Source of the DNA: Crossiella sp. SN42
GTDB lineage: Bacteria > Actinomycetota > Actinomycetes > Mycobacteriales > Pseudonocardiaceae
Assembly (NCBI RefSeq): GCF_023897065.1
Contig: NZ_JAMHIV010000015.1
Location: 1 to 64,000 of the forward strand
Length of the DNA: 64,000 nucleotides
Direction: 5' to 3'
Shown: piece after piece, positions 45,643 to 54,959 of the stretch
Layout: every line of letters starts with the position of its first letter
Position numbering within the stretch: position 1 is the first letter of the stretch
The notes under the pieces: generated by a model
The model's database searches: none
Seen by the model: the letters and a program-made list of their open reading frames with translations, nothing else
What the model was told of the DNA's origin: nothing
Translations under genes and position numbers: made by a program

Positions 45643-46113
45643 GTGGCCGTCAAGATCAAGCTCATGCGCCTTGGCAAGATCCGCCAGCCGTACTACCGCA
45701 TCGTGGTCGCCGACGCGCGCACCCGCCGCAACGGCAAGGCGATCGAGACGATCGGCAAGTACCACCCCAAGGACGAGCCGAGCTTCATCGAGGTCAACGC
45801 CGAGCGTGCGGCGTACTGGCTGGGTGTCGGCGCGCAGCCGACCGAGCCCGTGCAGCGCCTGCTCGAGCTGACCGGTGACTGGCAGAAGTTCAAGGGCCTG
45901 CCGGCCCCCGCCGAGGGCACCCTGAAGGTCAAGGAGCCCAAGGCCGACAAGAAGGCGCTGTTCGAGGCCGCGCTCGCCGCCGCTGGCGACGAGCCGTCGA
46001 CCGACGCCACCACCCCGAAGCAGAAGAAGGCCCCGAAGAAGGCCGAGAAGGCCGCCGACGAGGCCCCCGCGTCCGCCGAGGGCGCCGAGAAGGCTGAGGA
46101 CGCCGGCGCATGA
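45643..46113 (+). CDS. rpsP: 30S ribosomal protein bS16
   Basis: 156 aa from GTG 45643, 12 bp after GAGGAGC; an in-frame GTG at 45607 is less likely. bS16 core: [38 protein letters not shown] and YHPKDEPSF. The C-terminal 60 residues form an Ala/Lys/Glu-rich tail typical of actinobacterial bS16. First gene of the rpsP-khpA-rimM-trmD set. Confidence 0.97.
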   Translation: MAVKIKLMRLGKIRQPYYRIVVADARTRRNGKAIETIGKYHPKDEPSFIEVNAERAAYWLGVGAQPTEPVQRLLELTGDWQKFKGLPAPAEGTLKVKEPKADKKALFEAALAAAGDEPSTDATTPKQKKAPKKAEKAADEAPASAEGAEKAEDAGA

Positions 46114-46349
46114 CGGTACTCGCGGACGCTCTCGAGCACCTGGTCCGCGGCATCGTCGACCACCCGGACGACGTGCGCGTCCAGCTGATCACGACCCGCC
46201 GCGGGCGAACCCTTGAGGTGCACGTGCACCCCGAGGACCTCGGCAAGGTGATCGGCAGGGGCGGTCGCACGGCGACCGCGCTGCGCACCGTCATGTCCGG
46301 CATCGGCGGCCGGGGCCTCCGGGTCGACGTCGTCGACACCGACCGCTGA
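46110..46349 (+). CDS. khpA: KH-domain RNA-binding protein KhpA
   Basis: A 79-aa protein with one KH domain ([18 protein letters not shown], the GxxG loop at about residues 49-54), of KhpA size, encoded directly after rpsP as in many bacteria. Binds RNA; in Gram-positives it pairs with KhpB. ATG overlaps the rpsP stop. Confidence 0.93.
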   Translation: MTVLADALEHLVRGIVDHPDDVRVQLITTRRGRTLEVHVHPEDLGKVIGRGGRTATALRTVMSGIGGRGLRVDVVDTDR

Positions 46350-46369
46350 GCACCGCGGACGTCATCTCC

Positions 46370-46885
46370 GTGAGCACCGAAGTGGTCGTCGGGCGCATCG
46401 CCCGGTCGCACGGCATCCGCGGCGAGCTCGTCGTGGACGTGCACACCGACGAGCCGGACGACCGGTTCGCCATCGGCACGGTCCTGACCGGCAAGCCCCG
46501 TCAGGGCGCGTCCCGGAGTCTCACCATCACAGCCGCCCGGCCACACGCCGGGCGGCTGCTGGTGACCTTCGAGGGCGTGGCCGACCGTTCCGCCGCGGAC
46601 GCCCTCCGCGGGGTCCTGCTCACCGTCCCGGTCAGCGAGCTGCCCGAGATCACCGAGCCGGACGCCTTCTACGACCACCAGCTGGAGGGCCTGGCCGCGG
46701 TGGACACCACCGGAGCCGCCATCGGCGTGGTCCGCGAGGTCCTGCACGGCCCGGCAGGCGAGCTGCTCGTGCTCGACGCCAACGGCGCCGAACTGCTCGT
46801 GCCGTTTGTCAGGGCCATCGTGCCGGAGGTCGACCTCCAAGGCCGCAGGGTTGTCATCGACCCACCCGAAGGCCTCTTCGACTAG
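46370..46885 (+). CDS. rimM: ribosome maturation factor RimM
   Basis: A 171-aa RimM: N-terminal [20 protein letters not shown] and C-terminal PRC-barrel [39 protein letters not shown]. It assists 16S processing and 30S assembly. GTG start. The final codon and stop (TAG) lie in a CTAG that is the left end of the palindromic element, so the stop is retained because the target was duplicated. Confidence 0.95.
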   Translation: MSTEVVVGRIARSHGIRGELVVDVHTDEPDDRFAIGTVLTGKPRQGASRSLTITAARPHAGRLLVTFEGVADRSAADALRGVLLTVPVSELPEITEPDAFYDHQLEGLAAVDTTGAAIGVVREVLHGPAGELLVLDANGAELLVPFVRAIVPEVDLQGRRVVIDPPEGLFD

Positions 46886-47050
46886 GTCGTGTCCGGTGGA
46901 TACCGGCCGCGATCGCCGGGCTCAGATCGTCCCTGGCCGCACCGCCGCGGTGGCCACGTACAACACCGGTACGAGGCCACCACGGCGGCACGACCAGGAA
47001 CAATCTGAACTCCGACGCTCATCGACCGGTATCCACCGGACACGACCTAG
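46882..47050. mobile_element. 169-bp MITE-like palindromic element with CTAG target duplication
   Basis: Perfect 25-bp inverted ends (46882-46906 and 47026-47050), starting and ending in CTAG. Inside them lies a second pair of 33-nt arms (46923-46955 and 46975-47007) with six mismatches, around a small inner CGTAC/GTACG hairpin with a 7-nt loop. No ORF of its own. CTAG fits the YTAR target of IS5-family elements, so it may be a non-autonomous derivative mobilised by such a transposase. It is inserted exactly across the rimM stop, 12 bp before trmD. Confidence 0.8.
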
Positions 47051-47062
47051 AAACGAACGCGC

Positions 47063-47821
47063 GTGCGCCTGGACGTCATCACCATCTTCCCCGAGTACGT
47101 CGCCCCGCTGCGCGAGGCGCTGCTCGGCAAGGCCCTCGACCGCGGCCTCATCCAGCTCGGCGTGCACGACCTGCGGAACTACGCGCACGACGTGCACCGC
47201 TCGGTCGACGACAGCCCCTACGGCGGCGGTCCGGGCATGGTGATGAAGCCGCAGGTCTGGGGCGAGGCCCTGGACGACATCTGCCCGGCCGAGCCCGCGC
47301 CCCGGCTGATCGTGCCCACGCCGGCCGGCCGCCCGTTCACCCAGGCCATGGCCCAGGCCTACGCCAGGGAAGAGCACCTGGTCTTCGCCTGCGGCCGTTA
47401 CGAGGGCATCGACCAGCGCGTGGTCGACGCCGCCTCGGCGCGGATGCCGGTGGACGAGGTCTCCATCGGCGACTACGTGCTCATCGGCGGCGAGGCCGCG
47501 GTGCTGGTCATGGTCGAGGCCGTGGTCCGGCTGCTGCCCGGGGTGCTGGGCAACCAGGCCTCGCACGAGCAGGACTCCTTCTCCGACGGCCTCCTCGAAG
47601 GCCCCAGCTACACCAGGCCCGAGGTCTGGCGGGGCCTGCCGGTGCCGGAGGTGCTCCGCTCCGGCAACCACGCCGCGATCAACCGCTGGCGCCGCGACCG
47701 CGCGCTGGAGCGCACCTACCACCGCCGCCCCGACCTGCTGGCCGCGCTGACCGAGGACGCCCTGGACAAGCACGACCGCAAGCTGCTCGACCAGCTGCGC
47801 GCCGAGGACCACCAGTCCTGA
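47063..47821 (+). CDS. trmD: tRNA (guanine37-N1)-methyltransferase
   Basis: A 252-aa Trm[37 protein letters not shown] and the SAM knot [15 protein letters not shown], then [16 protein letters not shown]. Methylates G37 of tRNAs reading CNN codons, preventing frameshifting. GTG start lies 12 bp past the palindromic element, which now separates it from rimM; cotranscription would have to pass a strong hairpin. Confidence 0.96.
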   Translation: MRLDVITIFPEYVAPLREALLGKALDRGLIQLGVHDLRNYAHDVHRSVDDSPYGGGPGMVMKPQVWGEALDDICPAEPAPRLIVPTPAGRPFTQAMAQAYAREEHLVFACGRYEGIDQRVVDAASARMPVDEVSIGDYVLIGGEAAVLVMVEAVVRLLPGVLGNQASHEQDSFSDGLLEGPSYTRPEVWRGLPVPEVLRSGNHAAINRWRRDRALERTYHRRPDLLAALTEDALDKHDRKLLDQLRAEDHQS

Positions 47822-47830
47822 CCAGGTCGA

Positions 47831-47863
47831 TTTCGTGCCCGACTACCCCGTCTGGCACACTGG
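47831..47863 (+). promoter_or_regulatory. upstream element of rplS, shared with rpsP
   Basis: TTTCGTGCCC...TACCCCGTCTGGCACACTGG, 131 bp before rplS; same core as the rpsP element with one base less spacing. Implies an own promoter for rplS and coordinated control of both ribosomal genes. Confidence 0.5.
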
Positions 47864-47993
47864 ACAGGTTGCTGCTGCCGGTCGCTGATCGGCGCGCACA
47901 CCGGAAGCTCACCCCTGACGGGCCCTCTCGCGGACACGGCGACGGACCTAGGGCGTAAGTGAGAACTCTGAGAATGACGAGGACGGAACACCC

Positions 47994-48353
47994 ATGAACA
48001 CCCTGGACGCTCTGGACGCCCAGTCGCTGCGTTCTGACATCCCGGACTTCCGACCGGGCGACACGCTGAAGGTGCACGTTCGCGTCATCGAGGGTTCTCG
48101 TGAGCGCGTCCAGGTGTTCCAGGGCGTGGTCATCCGCCGCCAGAACGGTGGCATCCGCGAGACCTTCACCGTCCGCAAGGTCTCCTTCGGTGTCGGCGTC
48201 GAGCGCACCTTCCCGGTGCACTCCCCGAACCTGGCCAAGATCGAGCTGGTGACCCGCGGCGACGTGCGCCGGGCCAAGCTCTACTACCTGCGCGAGCTGC
48301 GCGGCAAGGCCGCGAAGATCAAGGAGAAGCGGGACACGGTCCCCGCCAAGTGA
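47994..48353 (+). CDS. rplS: 50S ribosomal protein bL19
   Basis: A 119-aa bL19: [58 protein letters not shown] and the ending [16 protein letters not shown]. It sits at the 30S-50S interface. ATG start after GAGGACGGAA; a 130-nt leader separates it from the shared upstream element. Confidence 0.97.
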   Translation: MNTLDALDAQSLRSDIPDFRPGDTLKVHVRVIEGSRERVQVFQGVVIRRQNGGIRETFTVRKVSFGVGVERTFPVHSPNLAKIELVTRGDVRRAKLYYLRELRGKAAKIKEKRDTVPAK

Positions 48354-48386
48354 TCGGGGCGAACTCCCGTCACGTAGCCTGACTTG

Positions 48387-49310
48387 GTGGCCGACATCGT
48401 GGCTTCCCAGCCTCAGCACAACGATCCGGATGACTCCACCCCCGCCCACGGCACCCCGCGTGCCGGGGCCGGGGCAACGGAGGAGAAGCCCTTCCATACG
48501 AAGAAGCCCAAGAAAAAGGGCTCCTTCTGGAAGGAGCTGCCGATCCTGATCGTGGTCGCGCTGCTGCTCACCTTCCTGATCCAGGAGTTCCTGGCCCGGG
48601 TGTACGTGATCCCGTCGCAGTCGATGGAGCAGACCCTCCACGGCTGCGCCGGGTGCACGAACGACCGGGTGCTGGTCGACAAGGTGACCTACCGCTTCAG
48701 CAACCCCGAGCCGGGTGACGTCGTGGTCTTCCGCGGCCCCGACTCGTGGAGCCCGGAGATCGTGGGGTCCCGCTCGTCGAACTCCTTCGTCCGCTGGCTG
48801 CAGGGCCTCGGCTCGTTCATCGGCCTCGCGCCGCCGGACGAGCGGGACTTCGTCAAGCGGGTGATCGCGGTCGGCGGGCAGACGGTGCAGTGCTGTGACG
48901 ACCAGAACCGGCTGCTGGTCGACGGCAAGCCGCTGACCGAGCCGTACCTGTACTGGGAGGCCGACCGCGGCGGTCCCGAGGACCAGACCCGGTTCGGCCC
49001 GATCACGGTGCCGCAGGGCCATCTCTGGATGATGGGCGACAACCGGAACAACTCCTCGGACTCCCGTGCCGAGGGCCACGGTCCGGTGCCGGTGGACAAC
49101 GTGATCGGCAAGGCGCAGGTCATCGTGCTGCCGCCGAGCCGCTGGCAGGGCATCGACGACCCGAACCCGCAGGCCGTCGCCCTTGGCGCCGCGCCGTGGC
49201 AGGCCGGCATCCCCGCCGGGGTCGGCCTCGCGGGCGCGGTGCCCACGCTCTGGCTGATCCGCCGGGGGCTACGGCCGCTGCGTTCGCGGCAGAAGCGGGA
49301 ACGCGACTGA
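48387..49310 (+). CDS. lepB: signal peptidase I
   Basis: 307 aa from GTG 48387. A 55-residue charged cytoplasmic N-terminus precedes a membrane helix ([20 protein letters not shown]). The catalytic Ser is in [11 protein letters not shown], the catalytic Lys in [12 protein letters not shown], and [13 protein letters not shown] is box E. An extra C-terminal helix ([19 protein letters not shown]) with a basic tail is typical of actinobacteria. Removes signal peptides of exported proteins. Confidence 0.95.
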   Translation: MADIVASQPQHNDPDDSTPAHGTPRAGAGATEEKPFHTKKPKKKGSFWKELPILIVVALLLTFLIQEFLARVYVIPSQSMEQTLHGCAGCTNDRVLVDKVTYRFSNPEPGDVVVFRGPDSWSPEIVGSRSSNSFVRWLQGLGSFIGLAPPDERDFVKRVIAVGGQTVQCCDDQNRLLVDGKPLTEPYLYWEADRGGPEDQTRFGPITVPQGHLWMMGDNRNNSSDSRAEGHGPVPVDNVIGKAQVIVLPPSRWQGIDDPNPQAVALGAAPWQAGIPAGVGLAGAVPTLWLIRRGLRPLRSRQKRERD

Positions 49311-49312
49311 CC

Positions 49313-50176
49313 ATGGCAGGGGCGAGGACGCGTCCGGCCGGTCGCGCCCATGATCGCCGCGCCGCGCCACCCGCCGAGCTGCCCTGCCCACCGCGCGCGG
49401 TGGTCCGTGGCAGCTCGGGCAACTGGGCCTTGCAGGCCGCGCTGGACCGGCGCGGCCTTGGCCCGGTGGCCGGGGTGGACGAGGCGGGCCGGGGCGCCTG
49501 TGCCGGACCGCTGGTGGTGGCGGCCTGCGTGCTGCGGCCGGGTGACATCCGCCGGTTCGAGGGCCTGACCGACTCCAAGCTGCTCACTCCGGCCGCCCGC
49601 GACCGGATGTACGACCTGGTGCTGGACCGGGCGCTGGCGCACTCCGTGGTGGTGATCGACCCGGCCGAGGTCGACGCACTGGGCATCCACGTGGTGAACC
49701 TGGAGGGCATGCGCCGGGCGGTGGCGCGACTGGCCACCCACCCCGGTTACGTGCTCACCGACGGCTTCCGGGTGCCCGGCCTGACCGCGCCGAACATGCC
49801 GGTGGTCAAGGGCGACCAGGCGGTGGCCTGCGTGGCCGCGGCCAGCGTGCTGGCCAAGGTCACCAGGGACCGCATCATGACCGAGCTGCACCAGAAGTGG
49901 CCGCGGTACGGCTTCGAGGTGCACAAGGGCTACTGCACCGCGGAGCACAGCGCGGCACTGCGGGCGCACGGCCCGATCGACGAACACCGGTGGAGCTACG
50001 CGAACGTCATCGCGGCCGCCGCCGAACACGGCATGACCCCGCCCCGGCGGGTGAAAACCGGACTGCTCGCGACCGCCCGAAACGGCGTAGCCCCAGTAGT
50101 CCAGAATGTGTTGGTTCCACCAGGACGCCTCGCTGAGGGGGCGGCAGTGTCACGACGAGGGGTCGAAGGCGGATGA
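49313..50176 (+). CDS. rnhB: ribonuclease HII
   Basis: 287 aa from ATG 49313, 2 bp after lepB. The catalytic motif [18 protein letters not shown] (about residues 56-73) carries [39 protein letters not shown] and [16 protein letters not shown] follow. Cleaves RNA in DNA-RNA hybrids, including single ribonucleotides. About 45 extra residues precede the core. Its stop overlaps the DUF2469 ATG. Confidence 0.95.
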   Translation: MAGARTRPAGRAHDRRAAPPAELPCPPRAVVRGSSGNWALQAALDRRGLGPVAGVDEAGRGACAGPLVVAACVLRPGDIRRFEGLTDSKLLTPAARDRMYDLVLDRALAHSVVVIDPAEVDALGIHVVNLEGMRRAVARLATHPGYVLTDGFRVPGLTAPNMPVVKGDQAVACVAAASVLAKVTRDRIMTELHQKWPRYGFEVHKGYCTAEHSAALRAHGPIDEHRWSYANVIAAAAEHGMTPPRRVKTGLLATARNGVAPVVQNVLVPPGRLAEGAAVSRRGVEGG

Positions 50177-50496
50177 GCGCGGAGGATCTCGAGAAGTACG
50201 AGACCGAGATGGAGCTTCAGCTCTACAAGGAGTACCGCGACATAGTCGGTCAGTTCGCCTACGTCGTGGAGACCGAGCGGCGGTTCTACCTGGCCAACGC
50301 GGTGGACGTGCAGGTGCGCAACGCCGACGGCGAGGTCTACTTCGAGGTGCGCATGTCGGACGCGTGGGTGTGGGACATGTACCGCCCCGCGCGGTTCGTG
50401 AAGAACGTCCGGGTGATCACCTTCAAGGACGTCAACGTCGAGGAGCTGGACAAGCCAGACCTCCGCCTCCCCGAATCCGGCCCCTTCGGCCAATAG
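50173..50496 (+). CDS. DUF2469 family protein
   Basis: A 107-aa protein, highly conserved in actinobacteria after rnh[60 protein letters not shown]. Acidic start, no membrane segment. Function unknown. Start overlaps the rnhB stop (ATGA). Confidence 0.93.
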   Translation: MSAEDLEKYETEMELQLYKEYRDIVGQFAYVVETERRFYLANAVDVQVRNADGEVYFEVRMSDAWVWDMYRPARFVKNVRVITFKDVNVEELDKPDLRLPESGPFGQ

Positions 50497-50664
50497 CACA
50501 CCCCCCGCCCCACCCGCTCCAAGATCGCGACCTATCCACACCCCCCGGGTCCCCACCCCACCACCAACCCACTTATCCACACCCCGCCCCACCCCACCTG
50601 GCATTCCCCACCCGCTCCCACCAGGGTCGAAGAAGACACCCCGTCCTCCGACCCAGGAGCCCCC

Positions 50665-51066
50665 ATGCCCCCCACGGCCACCCTCACCGCAACCCTGGAA
50701 TCCCGCGCCACCGCCCACAACAAGACCCTGGGCCGCCGCGGCGAGGCCCTGGCCGCGCAATACCTGGAGTCCCAGGGCCTGACCATCCTGGACACCAACT
50801 ACACCTGCCGCCACGGCGAGCTGGACCTCATCGCCACCGACGGCAAAACCCTCATCGTCTGCGAGGTCAAAACCCGCAGCGACCCGGCCTTCGAGCCCCC
50901 CGCCGCCGCCCTGACCCCCCGTCAGGCCCGCCGCATCCGCGACACCACAGAATCCTGGCTAGCCCTGCACCACGTCCCCTGGGTCCCCATCCGCTGCGAC
51001 CTCATCGCCATCCAATGGCCCCCAGGCGACCCCCCAATCCTCGACCACCGCCGCGCCATCCTCTAG
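50665..51066 (+). CDS. YraN/UPF0102 family endonuclease-like protein
   Basis: A 133-aa protein with the UPF0102 motifs LGRRGEALAAQYLESQGLTI, TNYTCRHGELDLIATDGKTL and VCEVKTRSD. These form a restriction-endonuclease-like fold with the E-D-ExK pattern (GELDLI, CEVKT). Between DUF2469 and comM as usual. Upstream 50497-50664 is C-rich and shows no gene. Confidence 0.93.
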   Translation: MPPTATLTATLESRATAHNKTLGRRGEALAAQYLESQGLTILDTNYTCRHGELDLIATDGKTLIVCEVKTRSDPAFEPPAAALTPRQARRIRDTTESWLALHHVPWVPIRCDLIAIQWPPGDPPILDHRRAIL

Positions 51067-51716
51067 CGCGCCCCGCTCGAGCCCCGGCCCCGCAGGCCCG
51101 GCCCCCCGCCGGCCCGAGCCCCCGCAGGCCTGAGCCTCGCCTGCCCCTGCCCCTGCCCCTGCCCCGGCCCCTGCCCCTGCGCTGGCCTCGCGCCTCCCAG
51201 CGCCCGGCCGCCCACCCCACCCGCAGGCACCCCGCCCGGGACATCCACCCGCGGTATTCGCCCTCCCTCCCCTCCGCACGCCTCAACCCCAGCCGAGCCC
51301 GAAGGCCCCTCGGCTACCCCCGCACGCCCACCCGCGCCCCCAGCCCCTCCGCCCAAGCCGCTCAACACCTCCTCATCCGCCCCAACAGCCCCAACGCCCT
51401 CCCGTCTTCTCTGCCACCCCAAGGTCTCTCACCACCCTCGATCTCCTCCTTCCCTCTTCCTTGTCGCACCGACACCTCTCACGGCCTTCCACCTCCTCCA
51501 TCCCCTCCTCATTTGCCGCACAGCCCTTCCTCCCTGCCTTTCTCCCACCGCTCCTGTTCCCCTTTCCGCCCCTCCCTCTCCCTTCCGCCCTCCCTCCGGC
51601 TTTCCCACTGCTCCCGCTCTCCCGCCGCCCCTCCCGCCCCTCCCGCCCTTCTCGTCCTCCCTTCCTCCTTCCTTCTCTCTCCTCCCTTCCCCTTCGCACT
51701 GCCTGGAGTTGTCCTC
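51067..51716. other. 650-bp polypyrimidine-rich intergenic stretch
   Basis: The + strand is overwhelmingly C and T, most extreme at 51400-51700, with almost no purine runs. It contains a (CTGCCC)n microsatellite near 51141-51180. Open frames on both strands would give Pro/Ser- or Arg/Glu/Gly-only peptides and have no credible start, so I do not call a gene. It ends at GGAG, the ribosome-binding site of comM. Confidence 0.75.
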
Positions 51717-53231
51717 ATGCCCCCGGCCCGAGCTTGGTCCGTAGCCCTCTTCGGCGTGGACGGCCTCCTCGTCGAGATCGAGGCCGACCTCGGCGGCGGC
51801 CGCCCCGGCGTACAGATCGTCGGCCTCCCCGACACCGCGCTCCAGCAGTCAAAGGAGCGGGTCAGGGCCGCCGTCTGCAACAGCGAAGAACCCTGGCCCG
51901 AGCGGAAGATCACCTTCGCCCTGTCACCCGCCGCCCTGCCCAAGACCGGTGCGGGCTACGACCTCGCCCTGGCCTGCGTGGCACTCGCCGCCGCGGCCGC
52001 CATCCCCCAGGAGGCGCTCGACTCCACCGCCCTGCTCGGCGAACTGGCCCTGGACGGCAGGCTCCGACCCATCCGCGGCGTCCTCCCGTCCCTGCTCGCC
52101 GCCCGGCGCGCGGGCATCCGCCGAGCCGTGGTGCCCACGCCCACCCTCCCCGAGGCGGGTCTGGTGTCCGACCTGGACGTCTACGGCGCCAACACCCTCG
52201 CCGAAGTCCTCCGCTGGCTCCGCGGTCAAGCCGACCTCCCCACCCCGTCACCCACCACCGGCGCGCCCACGACCCCCTGCCCCGACCTGGCCGACGTCCT
52301 CGGCCAACCCGAGGCCCGCTGGGCCCTGGAGGTCGCCGCCGCCGGTGGCCACCACCTCCTGCTCGTCGGCCCACCAGGCACCGGCAAGACCATGCTCGCC
52401 GAACGCCTCGTCGGCCTGGTGCCTCCCCTGACCAGCGAACAGTCCCTCGAGGTCACCGCCATCCACTCCCTGGCAGGCACCCTGTCCCCGGAGTCCCCGC
52501 TGGTCACCAGCCCGCCGTTCGTCGCCCCGCACCACTCGGTCTCGGTCGCCGGACTGATCGGCGGCGGCTCCGGCCTGGCCAAACCCGGCGCGATCAGCAC
52601 CGCCCACCACGGAGTCCTGTTCATCGACGAGGCAGGCGAGCTCGGCCCGCAACGCCTGGAGTCCATGCGCACCGCGCTGGAACAGGGCGAGGTCCGCCTG
52701 GCCCGCCGCGACGGCCTGGTCCGCTACCCGGCCCGCTTCCAACTGGTCCTGGCCACCAACCCCTGTCCCTGCGCCCCACCCCGCGACAGCGAATGCGTCT
52801 GCCTGCCCCCAGCCCGCCGCCGGTACGCCGCCCGCCTGTCCGGCCCGCTGCTGGACCGGGTCGACCTCCAGGTCCGCATGCGCCCGCTCACCCACATGCA
52901 CGTCGACCCCGACAACCCACCCGAGAACACCACCACCGTCCGCGAACGAGTCCTGGCCGCCCGCGAGCGCGCCCAGCACCGCTGGGCCAAACAAGGCTGG
53001 CTCAACAACGCCTCCGTCCCCGGCCAAGCCCTGCACCGCGAGTTCGCCCTGCCCAAATCGGCCACCACCCTGCTCGACCGATCCCTAGCCCACGGCCTCC
53101 TCTCCGGCCGAGGAGCCGACCGCTGCCTCCGAGTCGCCTGGACCCTGTGCGACCTCGACGAAGCCACCCGCCCCACCAGCGACCACGTAGCCGCCGCCCT
53201 GGAATTCCGAGACCGAGCCGCCCGCCCCTGA
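51717..53231 (+). CDS. comM: YifB/ComM family Mg-chelatase-like AAA+ protein
   Basis: 504 aa from ATG 51717, 8 bp after GGAG. N-terminal: LLVEIEADLGGGRPGVQIVG, LPDTALQQSKERVRAAV, FALSPAALPKTGAGYDLALA. AAA core: LVGPPGTGKTMLAERL (about residues 217-232), GVLFIDEAGEL, and a Cys cluster NPCPCAPPRDSECVC. C-terminal Mg-chelatase: LSGPLLDRVDLQV. ComM is a branch-migration helicase in transformation. The frame is open far upstream but begins in the polypyrimidine region. dprA, the usual next gene, is absent. Confidence 0.94.
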   Translation: MPPARAWSVALFGVDGLLVEIEADLGGGRPGVQIVGLPDTALQQSKERVRAAVCNSEEPWPERKITFALSPAALPKTGAGYDLALACVALAAAAAIPQEALDSTALLGELALDGRLRPIRGVLPSLLAARRAGIRRAVVPTPTLPEAGLVSDLDVYGANTLAEVLRWLRGQADLPTPSPTTGAPTTPCPDLADVLGQPEARWALEVAAAGGHHLLLVGPPGTGKTMLAERLVGLVPPLTSEQSLEVTAIHSLAGTLSPESPLVTSPPFVAPHHSVSVAGLIGGGSGLAKPGAISTAHHGVLFIDEAGELGPQRLESMRTALEQGEVRLARRDGLVRYPARFQLVLATNPCPCAPPRDSECVCLPPARRRYAARLSGPLLDRVDLQVRMRPLTHMHVDPDNPPENTTTVRERVLAARERAQHRWAKQGWLNNASVPGQALHREFALPKSATTLLDRSLAHGLLSGRGADRCLRVAWTLCDLDEATRPTSDHVAAALEFRDRAARP

Positions 53232-53288
53232 ACACCAACCCACCTGCTGCCACCTACCCTCGGCCGCCCGACCCCACAACACCCGAGT

Positions 53289-53510
53289 TCGCCGCCAACC
53301 GTCTGAAAGCCCGCCAACCCTCCGAAGTCCCACCGCCCCGCGAAGCCCCACTGCCCCCCCGAAGCCCCGCCAACCGCCTGAACCTCGGCCAACCGCCCGC
53401 AGTCCCCGCCAACCGTCCGAAGTTCCCACCGACTGCCCGCAGTCCCCGCCAACCGTCCGAAGTTCCCACCGACTGCCCGCAGTCCCCGCCAACCGTCCGA
53501 AGCTCCACCG
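53289..53510. repeat. degenerate tandem repeats, 40-bp unit
   Basis: Two exact 40-bp units (53401-53440, 53441-53480) and a partial third (from 53481), preceded by diverged copies of GCCAACCGTCCGAAG. Forty is not a multiple of three, so it is not a coding repeat. No spacer diversity as in CRISPR. The rest of 53232-53621 has no convincing gene. Confidence 0.75.
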
Positions 53511-53621
53511 ACCGCCCGACGCCCCGCCCACCGCCCGACGCCCGACGCCCAGGTGCTGGCCACCGCACTGGCCCGGCTGGTCGCTGGCACCTTGGACGAG
53601 CCGAGCCACGAGCGCGCCAAG

Positions 53622-54959
53622 CTAATCCGGTCGCTGACCGCCCTGCAGCGGTGCGTGCCCACTGACTTCCCGCGTCCGGGTCCGGGTGGTCCTGGCGATG
53701 TAGGCGATGCCGTCGAAGTCAGTGTCAAGACAGACCACGGCGCTCTCCTTCTTCAGCAGCGGCCAGAATCCGATGATGGACCCATAGGCGCGCATGCGGT
53801 TCTTTCCGGCCAGCCACTGCCGCATCCCGGGATCCGCCAGCGCAGTGCGCAGGTCGAGCACGCAGTCGCCGCCAGCCTGGGCCAGATGCCACTCCACCGT
53901 GCCTGGTTCGGCAGGGTCGAGCACGAACTCGGCCAGCTTGCTCGTTTTCAGTTCCACCGCCTGGAAGCTGCCCTCATTGGTGAGCAGGCACAGCGCGTAG
54001 TACGCATCCCCCAGCGCGACGCGCAGCTCAGCGCCCAGCGAGACTTCCTTGCGAGTGCGGGTGGCGGCAGCCAGGTGGCCGTTGTGTGCCCACAGCATCA
54101 CTCGGGCATCTGGTTGTTCGGCCAGGATCCGCTGCACCGCCTCGCCCATGAAGCGGTCGCGCAGGTGACCGCCCTTCTGGCCCAGCAACGGAAGGGTGCG
54201 CACCTCCGCTGCGCGTTCCACGGCCCACATGTGCCACAGCGCGTCGCGCCACTGGTCGCTGTCAACCGGGTTGTCGGCCAGCCAACCGGCGATCTCCCGA
54301 ACCGTGTTCCAGGCGGCGCGCGCCCGGACGCGGTCCGGGTCCTCGGGCACCCAGGGCATTCGGCGCCACACGGGCCGGAGCAACTCCACGATCACGCGGC
54401 GGGAGTCGACGGTGCGGAACTCCGGGCGCAGGTCCTTCGCTGCCGCGAGGAAGGCTTGGGCGCGTTCGCCGTCGACCATGGCCAGGAAGTCCGCCACGGC
54501 TTCCCTTCCCACCCGTTCCAGCAGCGGGTCGACGCCGCGAAAGCGCACCCGTTTTTCCAACGGCTGGGCCGCGTTGTGCTCCCGCAGCCACTCGACGAGG
54601 GCAAGTACCTCCTCGGTGTCCCAGGTCCAGAACCCGAGTCTGTTCAACGCCTGCGACGCCGAGCCGATGCCGTGCACCACGTAGTCGTCCACGGCGCGGC
54701 AGTTCGACCAGCCAGCCTCGATGGCGAACACCGTGAACCCCAACTTGGTCACCATGAACTCGACCAGCCGGTGTTTGAGGGTGAAGAACTCCCTGGTGCC
54801 GTGTGTCGCCTCACCGAGCCCGACCACCCGGATCCCCTCCAGCGCGGTGGCGAGTGGAGCCAGGTCCTCGACCCCGTTCCCAGGCTCGACCGAGCCCAGC
54901 GGAATCGTGTGCTCGGCCAACCAAGAGATGACCTCGGCGTTTTTCGATGTTTGTGACAT
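53622..54959 (-). CDS. erythromycin esterase family protein
   Basis: A 445-aa protein of the EreA/EreB/succinoglycan family, usual length about 400-440. It shows GLGEATHGTREFFTLKHRL (about residues 48-66, with the catalytic-type His), FAIEAGWSNCRAVDDYV, FRGVDPLLERVGREAV and LWAHNGHLAAA. Known members hydrolyse the macrolactone ring, but many homologues have other or unknown substrates. ATG start. The next gene upstream in the same direction overlaps its 5' end. Confidence 0.88.
   Translation of the reverse strand: MSQTSKNAEVISWLAEHTIPLGSVEPGNGVEDLAPLATALEGIRVVGLGEATHGTREFFTLKHRLVEFMVTKLGFTVFAIEAGWSNCRAVDDYVVHGIGSASQALNRLGFWTWDTEEVLALVEWLREHNAAQPLEKRVRFRGVDPLLERVGREAVADFLAMVDGERAQAFLAAAKDLRPEFRTVDSRRVIVELLRPVWRRMPWVPEDPDRVRARAAWNTVREIAGWLADNPVDSDQWRDALWHMWAVERAAEVRTLPLLGQKGGHLRDRFMGEAVQRILAEQPDARVMLWAHNGHLAAATRTRKEVSLGAELRVALGDAYYALCLLTNEGSFQAVELKTSKLAEFVLDPAEPGTVEWHLAQAGGDCVLDLRTALADPGMRQWLAGKNRMRAYGSIIGFWPLLKKESAVVCLDTDFDGIAYIARTTRTRTREVSGHAPLQGGQRPD

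Noticed and set aside
46806-47243. Plus-strand ORF across the palindromic element
   Set aside because: It is a wrong-frame reading of rimM, the element and trmD.
51373-51699. Minus-strand frame encoding an Arg/Glu/Gly-rich peptide
   Set aside because: Only reflects the purine-rich strand of the low-complexity tract; no fold or start signal.
50106-51716. In-frame upstream extension of comM through rnhB, DUF2469 and yraN
   Set aside because: The extension lies out of frame with three well-supported genes and crosses the polypyrimidine region; ATG 51717 has a ribosome-binding site and the family's normal N-terminus.
53401-53510. Possible CRISPR array
   Set aside because: Units are directly tandem (40 bp) with no unique spacers and no cas genes.
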